The position numbers and the translations under genes are program-made. Positions 32,565 through 41,115 of a DNA stretch of 64,000 nucleotides are shown here, piece by piece; positions within the stretch are counted from its first letter, which is position 1; each line of letters opens with the position of its first letter. Origin of the DNA: Cytobacillus oceanisediminis 2691 (lineage in GTDB: Bacteria > Bacillota > Bacilli > Bacillales > Cytobacillaceae). The DNA is taken from positions 229,535-293,534 of the forward strand of contig NZ_VEEP01000002.1 of assembly GCF_007678455.1 (NCBI RefSeq), given 5' to 3'. The notes under the pieces were generated by a model that saw only the letters and a program-made list of their open reading frames with translations, did not search any database and was not told the DNA's origin.

Positions 32565-32589
32565 ATACCCGCATACAGGATGTGTAAAC
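32565..32589 (-). promoter_or_regulatory. Sigma-B promoter of the YflT-like gene
   Basis: On the minus strand GTTTAC and GGGTAT are separated by 13 bp. It is the best sigma-B match in the window and precedes a gene of a family known to be sigma-B controlled. Confidence 0.75.
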
Positions 32590-32603
32590 CTGATGTCGAA
32601 GGA

Positions 32604-33899
32604 TTATTGGCTGTGTGTATAGACGGATACGGTCTTGTTCAAGACCGAAGAAACTTGTGTCAGGTTCTCAGCCGTCAAGGTCAATTCCCTGACCGTCTCT
32701 CCCTGATTCTCAAACCCTGCTGCCATTTCGGCAATCCCGGCTGCATTTGTTTGTAAAATGACATTCGTTTCATTATTCATCGTCAACAATTTATCTGTCT
32801 GCTGATTCAAATCTGCAGTGTACTGGCTGATGGTGCCAATTTCCTTCTGGATGGACAGAATCCCATCCCGCATCTCATTATATTGCATTTCAACATTGCC
32901 GAATAACTTGCTGCCCTTTTGTACTTCCATGCTTCCGCCAGACATGACATCCACCATCTGTTTAATGTCGCTGCGGACAACCTCGATTGTATCCTGGATT
33001 TGCCGGGATGCATGCAGCGATTGCTCTGCCAATAATCGCACTTCACCGGCTACGACTGCAAACCCCTTCCCTTGTTCCCCTGCGCGTGCAGCTTCGATTG
33101 CCGCGTTTAATGCCAGCAGATTTGTTTGGTTGGCAATTCCAGAAATGATACTGACGATCTCTTCGATTTTATTCGTCTTTTCAGCCAGTGATTCAGCATC
33201 CCTGGCAGCCTGTCTCGTAATCTGATCCATCCGTCCCACCTGTGCGCTCGTTTCACTGATGAACGTCTGGCCTTGTTCACTTTTAACAGCATTGGTCGTG
33301 GACATTGTTTCAATCCGATTCGATAGTTCAGCAATCTCGCTGATTCTTTGCACCATATTATCAACAATATCACTCAGCACTGCCGAATGGCCCTGCTGCT
33401 GTTCAGCACCTGCAGAGACTTGAAGAATGGAAGCTTTTATTCTCTCGCTTTCATTTTCATGGACCTGTGAATTCTCGAACAGCTTTCTTGCTGAGTCATG
33501 CAGTACCTTTGTATTATCCTGACATTGGGCTACGAGCAGCCTTAATTGACTGATCATCGCATCAAAATGGGAGGTCAGCTTCCCAATCTCATCTTTTGAA
33601 TCACTGGCCAGTTCCACTGCCAGATCACCCTGAACAATTCTCTGTGTCGCTTGGGTGAGGCGATCGATGGGCTTGAATACCCTTTTGAATAAAATAATGA
33701 TGAAAACAAGGCACCCTATTGAAATAAGTGAACCCGCAATGGCTGTCGAATACATACTCCTGGATACCAGTTCGGCTGGATCAGAGTCTACTTTGAATGA
33801 ATTCAGCAAGTAAAAATTGTATAACGTCGAAATGGCATAAACAAAGAATAACAAGCCAAAAAAAGCAAACACCTTTGTTTTCAACGAAAGGTCCCGCAT
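32604..33899 (-). CDS. Methyl-accepting chemotaxis protein
   Basis: This 431-residue receptor has two N-terminal helices separated by only about 25 extracytoplasmic residues, then a HAMP domain ([20 protein letters not shown]) and a long signalling coiled coil. The conserved hairpin tip is [20 protein letters not shown]. The minimal outer loop suggests it senses the membrane or a partner protein, not a periplasmic-type ligand. ATG 33899 has CAGGAG upstream and is preferred over an ATG 20 codons earlier. Confidence 0.92.
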   Translation of the reverse strand: MRDLSLKTKVFAFFGLLFFVYAISTLYNFYLLNSFKVDSDPAELVSRSMYSTAIAGSLISIGCLVFIIILFKRVFKPIDRLTQATQRIVQGDLAVELASDSKDEIGKLTSHFDAMISQLRLLVAQCQDNTKVLHDSARKLFENSQVHENESERIKASILQVSAGAEQQQGHSAVLSDIVDNMVQRISEIAELSNRIETMSTTNAVKSEQGQTFISETSAQVGRMDQITRQAARDAESLAEKTNKIEEIVSIISGIANQTNLLALNAAIEAARAGEQGKGFAVVAGEVRLLAEQSLHASRQIQDTIEVVRSDIKQMVDVMSGGSMEVQKGSKLFGNVEMQYNEMRDGILSIQKEIGTISQYTADLNQQTDKLLTMNNETNVILQTNAAGIAEMAAGFENQGETVRELTLTAENLTQVSSVLNKTVSVYTHSQ

Positions 33900-33989
33900 A
33901 CTATCCACTCCTGTAAAATCCCCAGCGCGAACACTGGGGATGAATGATCTTTCTATCATAATATCGGCATTTCCAGAAAATTTTCCATC

Positions 33990-35135
33990 CTATTCAACAG
34001 CTTTAGCCAGCGCAGCTTCAAATTGTGAAACGATATCCTCTCCGTGCTCAATTCCGACCGAAATCCTCACCAGACGATAAGTGATGCCAAGTTCTTCCTG
34101 CGCCTCAGGAGGGAGTGCGCGATGGGAGGTTTTCAGCGGATGGGAGACGGTGGTTTCGACGCCCGCAAGTGTCGGAACGATTTTTACCCAGCCAAGCGAT
34201 TTGAAAAACTGGGCAGGATCCACATGCTCCGCCAGCTCAATTGATACGATAGCCCCAAATCCTTGTTCAGCTTCTGCGAATGGATAGTATACCTTTGCGA
34301 TATTCTTATTTTCACGAAGACTTTCGGCAAGCAATCTGGCATTCTCCGATTGTGCTTTCATTCTCAAGGCAAGCGTCTTCAAGCCCCTGCAGGTCAGCCA
34401 CGCTTCAAATGGACTCAGATTCGCCCCAAGGTTGACGATTCTCGCGCGTGCTTCGGCAATCAGTTCTTTCCTGCCAACAATGACGCCTGAAGTGACATCG
34501 CTATGCCCGCCAATATATTTTGTCGCACTGTGGACAACCAGATCGGCACCGCCTTCATATGGACGCACATGGAGCGGAGTGGCAAACGTATTATCAACTA
34601 ATACAACGAGTTTTTTAATCTTTGCCAGCTCGATGACTTCATCCAGCTTTTCAACGCGAAGCAGCGGATTCGTGATCGACTCTGTGTATAGAAGCTTTGT
34701 ATTATGCTTGATGGCGTTTGTGACATTGCCCAAATCCGAGAACGGCACGAACGTTGTTTCAATCCCGAAGCGCTCAAGCTCTGCTTTTAGCATATGGAAG
34801 CTACCTCCATACACATCGTCCGCCGCAACAATATGGTCCCCACTCTTCACAACTGCCAGGACACCTGCCAAAATTGCAGCCAATCCAGATGAAGCCGCCA
34901 CACCATCCTCTGCATGCTCAAGAGCCGCTACCGCTTGCCCGAGTTCATCCGTATTCGGATTGCCGACCCTGGAGTACAAATAATTGCCCTCACCCTGATA
35001 AAAACCCTCCAATTCATCAAGATCATTGAAGGTAAAAGCCGACGTCTGGTAAATCGGTGTTGCCTTGCTTTTAATACCCTGCTGCTTAGTATGTACAGAG
35101 TGAAGCACTTCCGTTTCAAATCTGTTGTTCGTCAT
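33990..35135 (-). CDS. Cys/Met-metabolism PLP enzyme (cystathionine gamma-synthase/lyase family)
   Basis: This 381-residue PLP enzyme has the lysine in VHSATKYIGGHSDVTSG (about Lys206). SRVGNPNTDELGQAVAALE and the C-terminal RLVRISVGIEHGEDI are family signatures. It acts in transsulfuration: cystathionine synthesis or cleavage, or homocysteine formation. An S-box riboswitch upstream points to methionine-linked control, so a MetI-like or MccB-like role is possible. ATG 35135 is used because AGGTGG lies just upstream; a GTG at 35144 is possible. Confidence 0.9.
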   Translation of the reverse strand: MTNNRFETEVLHSVHTKQQGIKSKATPIYQTSAFTFNDLDELEGFYQGEGNYLYSRVGNPNTDELGQAVAALEHAEDGVAASSGLAAILAGVLAVVKSGDHIVAADDVYGGSFHMLKAELERFGIETTFVPFSDLGNVTNAIKHNTKLLYTESITNPLLRVEKLDEVIELAKIKKLVVLVDNTFATPLHVRPYEGGADLVVHSATKYIGGHSDVTSGVIVGRKELIAEARARIVNLGANLSPFEAWLTCRGLKTLALRMKAQSENARLLAESLRENKNIAKVYYPFAEAEQGFGAIVSIELAEHVDPAQFFKSLGWVKIVPTLAGVETTVSHPLKTSHRALPPEAQEELGITYRLVRISVGIEHGEDIVSQFEAALAKAVE

Positions 35136-35159
35136 TTCATCCACCTGCTTTTAAAAAAT

Positions 35160-35188
35160 ATAAAAACCTCTCCAAATAAGGAGAGGTT
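35160..35188 (-). terminator. Riboswitch-controlled terminator
   Basis: AACCTCTCC/GGAGAGGTT with a 6-nt loop, then TTTTTAT on the minus strand, lies between the S-box aptamer and the PLP enzyme gene. Confidence 0.9.
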
Positions 35189-35203
35189 CCAATTGCTAAG
35201 CCT

Positions 35204-35306
35204 CTCTTATCTTCAGAAATCGTTCTTCAGGAATTAGCACCTTTCAATGAAAAAAGAAGGTTGCCGGGCTTCGCAGGGCCTGTCCCTCCGCCGCTCTGGA
35301 TAAGAG
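35204..35306 (-). promoter_or_regulatory. SAM-I (S-box) riboswitch aptamer
   Basis: On the minus strand the canonical S-box core is present in order: CTCTTATCCAGAG, GGCGGAGGGAC, GGCCCTGCGAAGCCCGGC and AAGGTGCTAATTCC, closed by GATAAGAG. SAM binding is expected to allow terminator formation at 35160-35188 and switch the gene off. Confidence 0.95.
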
Positions 35307-35394
35307 TTATTGATTTAAAATCATTAATATTAGCAGAAGTATATCAATATCGCTGTAAATTCGTCAATGAACGATTTTCTAAAGATTTGTGAAG

Positions 35395-36678
35395 TCAATC
35401 TTCTGGATCACTGTCAAGCAAATCCCATGGTGTGATGACACCGATTGGCTTTCCGTGGCGGTCGCCTGTTTCCGTGATAATGACCGCCTGGAGCTTCTTG
35501 CCCCTCGTATGGTAACGCTCGAATAATTCCTCAATATGGTATAAAGATGCTTCCTCATCCACAAACGTCACGAAATAATTTTTCCCCTTGGTCAGCAATT
35601 CTTTCACCCGCACATCTTCAAAGTGAACGACACTGTCGGAAAAATGCTTCGCCATCCACTGGATGATCTCTGTTGAAGTCAGCAGTGCAACATATTTATC
35701 ATCCTTGTCATAGACCGGGAATCTCGTAAAATCAAACTTGTTGATGACCTTAAGCACATCTTTTAGATAAGCATCCTCATAATAATAAAACACAGGACTG
35801 GTCGCGATTGATAATGCCGTCTGCGGCTTCTCGAACTCCTTCGCGATTTCCTCAATCCGCTCGACTACCTCGATATGCGGCTCGGCAATATAATAATCCG
35901 CATTCACCCGTTCATGGACAATCGCATTCCGCAGCTTGGCAAACTGATGCAGCTCACTTTTATACTTGCGGACCAATGAATGATTCTTATAGCCAGAGTA
36001 CAGCAGCTCGACAAACGCATCGCTGTCCGTCCCCTTCACCATTTCCTTCAGCGCTTTATGGATCCGGTTAAAAGCCGTTTCAAACTTGCCGGATTGTTCT
36101 TTATGCTTTACCTCTTGATTTTCTGAAGACGCCTGAGAAGCAGAAGCTTTTTGCGATTTTTCATTGCCTGTGTTTTGGTTTTTTGCTTCGTCACTGCTTT
36201 GATTTGTTCCATTTGTGCTGTTCTGATTCATTGTTTTAGCGTTACTTTTTGTTTTTTTGCTGTTGTTTTGATCCGTTGTTTTACCGTTTTCTTGAGTTGC
36301 TGCTTTGCCGTTGTTCTGTTTTGTTGTTTTAGCGTTATCTTGGGTAGTTGCTTTGCCGTTGTTCTGTTTTGTTGTTTTAGTGTTATCTTGAGTCGTTATT
36401 TTGCTGTTTCTCTTTTTTGATGGTTTACCATTATTCTGATCGATTACTTTGCTTCTATCCTGCTTTGTTATTTTGCTGGAATCTTTTTTCGGCAGATCGT
36501 CAACGTTCTCTTCGGCACGCTTGAGGCGGTTATCGTCAACTGCCGGTCTTGGATTGGTTCGAAGATATGAATTGTTGCCGGTTTTCTTATTCTTGTTTCT
36601 ATTGTGTTGATTTTTCCTTTTTTTCGACGTTGTCTGTTGCTTATTGGATCTATGTTTAACCTGAATTTCGTTAGCCAA
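35395..36678 (-). CDS. HEPN-like domain plus CBS pair protein with long low-complexity N-terminus
   Basis: This 427-residue protein starts at TTG 36678, 6 nt after GGAGGG. Residues up to about 200 are disordered and rich in Asn, Gln, Lys and Thr, with repeats such as TKTTKQNNGKATTQDNA. Residues about 205-295 are helical and contain LRNAIVHER, the R-X4-H motif of HEPN domains. Residues about 300-427 are two CBS motifs (FDFTRFPVYDKDDKYVALLT and GKPIGVITPWDLL), which usually bind adenine nucleotides. A nucleotide-gated RNase-like role is possible but unproven. Confidence 0.75.
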   Translation of the reverse strand: MANEIQVKHRSNKQQTTSKKRKNQHNRNKNKKTGNNSYLRTNPRPAVDDNRLKRAEENVDDLPKKDSSKITKQDRSKVIDQNNGKPSKKRNSKITTQDNTKTTKQNNGKATTQDNAKTTKQNNGKAATQENGKTTDQNNSKKTKSNAKTMNQNSTNGTNQSSDEAKNQNTGNEKSQKASASQASSENQEVKHKEQSGKFETAFNRIHKALKEMVKGTDSDAFVELLYSGYKNHSLVRKYKSELHQFAKLRNAIVHERVNADYYIAEPHIEVVERIEEIAKEFEKPQTALSIATSPVFYYYEDAYLKDVLKVINKFDFTRFPVYDKDDKYVALLTSTEIIQWMAKHFSDSVVHFEDVRVKELLTKGKNYFVTFVDEEASLYHIEELFERYHTRGKKLQAVIITETGDRHGKPIGVITPWDLLDSDPED

Positions 36679-36853
36679 AATGGTCCCTCCGTTGTTTCGA
36701 ATCACTTCCCTACTCATTACCCCAAAACACGCATTTACTAATCATGGATATATAATGTAGAATTTCCAGATGACTTTTAAGTTTGATACAATAAGTATAG
36801 TACATACAATGCAATTAGAAAGTAGATTTTTATAGAAAAGGGTTTGATATTTA

Positions 36854-37720
36854 GTGGCAGCAACAAAGAAAAAAAGAGTCATAAAAGAGGTCACACAGCT
36901 TGTGACAATTACAATCGGGGCGATTATCGCTGCATTCGGGCTTGATATGTTCCTCGTCCCCAACGCCATCCTTGACGGAGGTGTCATCGGCCTTTCGATT
37001 ATCGCAGCGGAATTGACCAACGTCTCGATGAGTATTTTCCTGATCCTGTTCAATCTGCCTTTCCTTTATATCGGATACAAGAGGATGGGTATGAAATTCA
37101 CGCTTCGGACGCTGTACGGTGTCATTATTTTATCCGTAACGACAGCGTATTTCCATCACTTCGACCGGGTGACGGATGATTTATTTTTGGCCACCATCAT
37201 CGGTGCCGTCATCCTCGGAACCGGCGTCGGCCTCGTCATCCGCGCTGGCGGGGCGCTTGACGGCACCGAAATCATCGCAATCCTTGTCAGCAAGAAGCGC
37301 ACTGTGTCCGTTGGGCAGATCGTCATGATCATGAACTTGTTCATCTTCCTTTTGGCCGCCTTGCTCGTGTTCAGTTGGGAAACAGCCATGTACTCGATCA
37401 TCACCTATTTTATCGCCTTTAAGATGATTGACGTCGTCGTTGAGGGTATGGAAGAGTTAAAATCGGTCACAATCATTTCCGATGTCCCGGAAGAAATCGC
37501 CGAAGCCCTTCTGAAGCAATTAGGACGCGGCATGACCTATATCCAGGGCCAGGGCGTTTTTTCAAGCGAACCAAAGAAAATCATCTATACGATCGTCAGC
37601 CGGATTGAATTGTCCACCCTGCGCTCGGTGGTTGATGATATCGATCCGAACGCGCTCGTCGCAATCGAGAATGTAGCCGACGTATCGGGGAGTAATTTTG
37701 ATAAGGGCAGCGGGCATTAA
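36854..37720 (+). CDS. YitT family membrane protein (DUF161/DUF2179)
   Basis: This 288-residue protein has five or six hydrophobic helices, with the family start ITIGAIIAAFGLDMFLVPN and the conserved IRAGGALDGTEIIAIL. The C-terminal DUF2179 domain (about residues 220-285) includes GRGMTYIQGQG. The function of the family is not established. The start is GTG 36854 with AAAAGGG upstream. It is divergent from the HEPN-CBS gene. Confidence 0.9.
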   Translation: MAATKKKRVIKEVTQLVTITIGAIIAAFGLDMFLVPNAILDGGVIGLSIIAAELTNVSMSIFLILFNLPFLYIGYKRMGMKFTLRTLYGVIILSVTTAYFHHFDRVTDDLFLATIIGAVILGTGVGLVIRAGGALDGTEIIAILVSKKRTVSVGQIVMIMNLFIFLLAALLVFSWETAMYSIITYFIAFKMIDVVVEGMEELKSVTIISDVPEEIAEALLKQLGRGMTYIQGQGVFSSEPKKIIYTIVSRIELSTLRSVVDDIDPNALVAIENVADVSGSNFDKGSGH

Positions 37721-37733
37721 AAAATGCAGACTT

Positions 37734-37840
37734 GGTCGAATAATCCATGAATGTGGTCGAATAAATTAAAAATCCGCCAAATTATTTTAAAATGTGGTCG
37801 AATTAACTCCAAAAGTGGTCGAATTATTTATTTTTTCGCC
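37734..37840. repeat. Short array of GGTCGAAT motifs, about 20.5-bp period
   Basis: GGTCGA occurs at 37734, 37755, 37796 and 37817. Spacings are 21, 41 and 21 bp, with a diverged copy in the middle position. It lies downstream of the yitT-like gene in AT-rich DNA. Confidence 0.65.
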
Positions 37841-37875
37841 AATAAAATTTCTAAAAGAGCTCAATCCTGATATAA

Positions 37876-37912
37876 AAAATGCCCCTGAGAGGAAATTGCA
37901 GGGGCATTTTAC
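37876..37912. terminator. Bidirectional terminator
   Basis: AAAATGCCCCTG/CAGGGGCATTTT with an 11-nt loop serves the yitT-like gene and the convergent 44-residue gene. Confidence 0.88.
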
Positions 37913-37914
37913 TG

Positions 37915-38049
37915 TTAATCAATCGGATTATTGAATTTTTTCTCTTTCTGGCCGGTTGTAAACTCGACTAGCTCTTCTGGTGTGTTATTGCCTTTTTTCT
38001 TATTGTTGTTACGCTGGGCGTTTCCGTTGCCTAGCTTTTGCTTACCCAT
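37915..38049 (-). CDS. Small basic protein, 44 residues
   Basis: ATG 38049 is preceded by AAAAGGAGCG. The product starts MGKQKLGNGNAQRNNNKKKG and ends KFNNPID. It is very hydrophilic, rich in Asn, Lys and Gln, with no Cys. Its size and composition resemble minor small acid-soluble spore proteins, but I cannot match it to a named one. Confidence 0.65.
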   Translation of the reverse strand: MGKQKLGNGNAQRNNNKKKGNNTPEELVEFTTGQKEKKFNNPID

Positions 38050-38073
38050 GCTTCTTCGCTCCTTTTAATGGAT

Positions 38074-39555
38074 TCAAGGTGTAGTATGGATTTTTTCGCT
38101 GGCGTTTATTCCAAGTTCGGGTGCACGGCGGACCCTGGTTGCCTGTTCGTAGGCATAGGCAAGCTTGATCAGCAGCGGCTCGCTGAAGGCTGTGCCCGTG
38201 AAAGTAATTCCCACCGGTTCTCCTTCTTCCGTGTAATCAGTTGGTACCGTAACCGACGGATAGCCCGCCTTAGAGCCGATCGTCGAGCCGTCCATAGGGA
38301 AAAGCACCACATCTGCTCCGTATTCCTTCAGGGCATAGTCAATTCCCTGTTCCCTGGCCATATACAGATTGTACTCGAGTTCTTCGAGGTACTCTGCCTC
38401 CGTTAAAGTACCGCTTGTGGCTTCTGATTCCAGCAGCACTTCCTGGCCGTACTTCAACGTTTTCTCACCATGCTCATAATTAAAGGCAATGACATCCGCG
38501 AGCGTCTTGATTGGGATATTCAGTCCCTTTAAATAAGCATTCAGATCAGCCTTGAATTCATAGCTTAAAACATTGTGTCCCCACTTCGCTTTTGCTGCTG
38601 GGATTGCAGCTTCAATAACCTCAGCGCCAAGTTCCTCCAATTTTTCAAGCGCTTTTTGAAAAATTTGTTCCTGTTCCTTAGTCCATTTACCAATATACTC
38701 TTCCCTGGCAACTGCAATCTTTGTGCCTTTTAATGCTTTTTTATCGAAAAGAGAGTCATGGTTGAATTCAACTAAACTTACCATTGTTGCCTGGTCTTGC
38801 GGATCCTGCCCGGCAATCGCTTCTAAAAGATACACTGCATCCTTGACGGTTCTCGCCATCGGCCCTGCCGTGTCCTGGGTGTGGGCAATCGGGATGATGC
38901 CGCTGCGGCTGACCAGTCCGACTGTTGGCTTGATGCCAACCAGGGAATTCTGTGAGGAGGGGTTTAAAATCGAGCCATCCGTTTCCGTACCAACCGCAGC
39001 CGCCGCCAGATTCGCTGCAATCGACGCTCCAGATCCTGCGCTTGAGCCACCGACCTCGAACTTGCCGGGGCCATAAGGATTCAGTACCTGCCCCCCGCGT
39101 GAACTGTAGCCGCCTTTCATGCCATTTGCCATGAAATTGGCCCACTCGGTCATATTTGTTTTTCCGAGGATGACTGCGCCGGCTTCCCTGAGCTTGGATG
39201 CAACAAACGAATCCTTCAAGGCGATGGAATCCTTCAAGGCCAGCGACCCGGCGCTTGTATGCATTTTATCGCCAGTATCGATATTGTCTTTTACCATGAT
39301 CGGGATACCGTGCAGCGGACTTCTCGGACCCTTTTGTTTTCGCTCAGCATCCAGTGCAGCCGCGATATGCAGAGCATCTGGATTCAATTCAAGCACCGAT
39401 TTGATTGTTCTATCAAAAGCAGCGATCCTTGCCTGATACATCAGCACAAGATCATGTGAAGTCAGCTCGCCGCTCTCCATTTTCCCCTGCATGTCATCGA
39501 TTGTCACTTCCGGGAGCCATTCTTCCATCAATGTATGTAAACGTGGATTTTTCAT
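38074..39555 (-). CDS. Amidase signature family hydrolase
   Basis: This 493-residue enzyme has the Ser-cisSer-Lys triad of the amidase signature family: the lysine in GIPIMVKDNIDTG, the serines in EVGGSSAGSGASIAA and the block AVGTETDGSI. It hydrolyses amide bonds of small molecules; the substrate is unknown. It is not in an operon with gatB or gatC, so it is not GatA. ATG 39555 is preferred over TTG 39561 by spacing to AAGGAA. The start codon of the 44-residue gene lies 25 bp beyond its stop. Confidence 0.9.
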   Translation of the reverse strand: MKNPRLHTLMEEWLPEVTIDDMQGKMESGELTSHDLVLMYQARIAAFDRTIKSVLELNPDALHIAAALDAERKQKGPRSPLHGIPIMVKDNIDTGDKMHTSAGSLALKDSIALKDSFVASKLREAGAVILGKTNMTEWANFMANGMKGGYSSRGGQVLNPYGPGKFEVGGSSAGSGASIAANLAAAAVGTETDGSILNPSSQNSLVGIKPTVGLVSRSGIIPIAHTQDTAGPMARTVKDAVYLLEAIAGQDPQDQATMVSLVEFNHDSLFDKKALKGTKIAVAREEYIGKWTKEQEQIFQKALEKLEELGAEVIEAAIPAAKAKWGHNVLSYEFKADLNAYLKGLNIPIKTLADVIAFNYEHGEKTLKYGQEVLLESEATSGTLTEAEYLEELEYNLYMAREQGIDYALKEYGADVVLFPMDGSTIGSKAGYPSVTVPTDYTEEGEPVGITFTGTAFSEPLLIKLAYAYEQATRVRRAPELGINASEKIHTTP

Positions 39556-39632
39556 GTTCAACAGTTCCTTCCAATAATAAACTTCGGAATATATATTCTT
39601 TAAATTTCACAAAAATCCCTTTATTTATAGAA

Positions 39633-39663
39633 AAAAGCTATAGGACCGGCCTATAGCTTTTGA
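39633..39663 (-). terminator. Terminator of the helicase gene
   Basis: AAAAGCTATAGG/CCTATAGCTTTT with a 5-nt loop is followed by T residues on the minus strand. Confidence 0.88.
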
Positions 39664-39669
39664 ATTCCC

Positions 39670-40812
39670 TTATTCTGGATCGACAATTTTGCCACCGTAA
39701 AATTCCTTCAGCACTGGCTCGATATTAAGCGCCTTGCAGAATTTCTTCAAATCACGTTCTTCTCTTTCATTGACGATCGAGATGACAGTCCCTTCTGCGC
39801 CAAAACGGCCAGTACGTCCGGAACGGTGGATATACTTATCCTGTTCTCTTGGAAAATCGAAATGGACGACATGGGTGACACCTTTAATATCAAGCCCGCG
39901 AGCCGCGATGTCCGTGACAAGCAGCATCTCACTGTTGCCTTCGCGGAATTTATTCAAGTATTTCTGTCGATCCTGCTTTGTCAGTTCGCTATGCAGCTGT
40001 CCAACCGGGATATCCTTGAAATTCAGCTTCTCAGCAGCGATGATCAGGTTAGGGATGTCCTTAATGAATACGAGCGACTTTGTACCGTCAAGACGCGCGA
40101 TTTTCTCAAGAATTTTGATCTTGTCACGCTGCTCACTCAGGAAGTAAATATGCTCGACCTTCGCTGCATCAATGGTATCATCCTTTTTCACCTTGATGAT
40201 TTCAGGATCATTCGCCAGCCTGTTGATTGATTTTTCAACAGCCTCTGGCAGTGTTGCTGAAAATAGTAATAGTTGCCTTTGATCAGCAAGAGTCGATTTT
40301 ACAATACTCTTAACCGTCTCATTATGTTCAGGGGTCAACAGCTGGTCACCTTCATCAAGCACGATGGTGTGCACCTTGTGCATCTTCAGCTTTTTCTGCT
40401 TGATCAGTTCATTCGTCCGTCCAGGAGTGCCGACGATGATGTGCGGGCTCTTTTTCAGCTTGTCAATCTGGCGCTTAAGGTTCGCGCCGCCGATCAGGCT
40501 TGCCGATTTGATTCCGCTGCCTTCTCCCCATTTTTGGATTTCAGCGAGGATCTGCATGACAAGCTCCTGTGACGAAGCGAGGATGACAGCCTGTGTATTC
40601 TGCAGCTTCGCATCGATTTTATTTAAAACAGGAAGCAGGTACGCTAAAGTTTTGCCAGTACCAGTCGGCGATTCAGCGGCAACATCTTTTCCTTCTATTA
40701 TTAATGGGATCGTTGTCGACTGGACTGAAGTCATTGCCTCGAATCCAGCCTTCTCCCAGGCCTGCTGCAGGAAAGGGTTCAATTGAGCGATTATTTGTTG
40801 AGTTTCTGACAT
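39670..40812 (-). CDS. DEAD-box RNA helicase (YfmL-like)
   Basis: This 380-residue ATP-dependent RNA helicase has motif I SPTGTGKT, motif II as DEGD instead of DEAD, motif III SAT, and motifs V-VI TDIAARGLDIKG and HRSGRTGRFG. It lacks the C-terminal extensions of CshA and DbpA; its size matches B. subtilis YfmL, which acts in ribosome assembly. ATG 40812 has AAGGAG upstream, so the GTG at 40827 is not used. Confidence 0.92.
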   Translation of the reverse strand: MSETQQIIAQLNPFLQQAWEKAGFEAMTSVQSTTIPLIIEGKDVAAESPTGTGKTLAYLLPVLNKIDAKLQNTQAVILASSQELVMQILAEIQKWGEGSGIKSASLIGGANLKRQIDKLKKSPHIIVGTPGRTNELIKQKKLKMHKVHTIVLDEGDQLLTPEHNETVKSIVKSTLADQRQLLLFSATLPEAVEKSINRLANDPEIIKVKKDDTIDAAKVEHIYFLSEQRDKIKILEKIARLDGTKSLVFIKDIPNLIIAAEKLNFKDIPVGQLHSELTKQDRQKYLNKFREGNSEMLLVTDIAARGLDIKGVTHVVHFDFPREQDKYIHRSGRTGRFGAEGTVISIVNEREERDLKKFCKALNIEPVLKEFYGGKIVDPE

Positions 40813-40929
40813 GATTTTCTCCTTCACGTAAACATTCTAGTATTGATACTAGCTAAAACCTGCTTATAAGTCCAGTCTTCCCACGCTGAATCGCGATTTT
40901 TCATCTAGTTTGTGACTCGGATTTATTTT

Positions 40930-41042
40930 ATTGGCGGAGTTCACAACTTTATTGGCGAAAATATAATTTTATTGGCGACTCACATAGCTTTTCTGGCGAA
41001 AATTTTATTATATTGGCGATTTCCAACTTTTATTGGCGAACT
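40930..41042. repeat. Tandem ATTGGCGA array, 20-21 bp period, 6 copies
   Basis: The core TTGGCG (or CTGGCG) starts at 40931, 40952, 40972, 40993, 41013 and 41033, separated by A/T-rich spacers. It lies upstream of the helicase gene. It resembles the 23956 array in period and in a GCGA core. Confidence 0.85.
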
Positions 41043-41083
41043 GGAAATTCAGCGCGATTTTTTCTAATTCATAATAAAAAACA

Positions 41084-41115
41084 TCGGACGAATAGTCGCC
41101 CGATGTCTTGAAGTT
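41084..41115 (-). terminator. Terminator of the inhA gene
   Basis: ACATCGGGCGA pairs imperfectly with TCGTCCGATGT around a short loop, followed by TTTTTTATTA on the minus strand. Confidence 0.8.

Noticed and set aside
38074..39555. GatA subunit of the amidotransferase
   Set aside because: It has the amidase signature, but gatB and gatC are not adjacent and the sequence fits a stand-alone amidase better.
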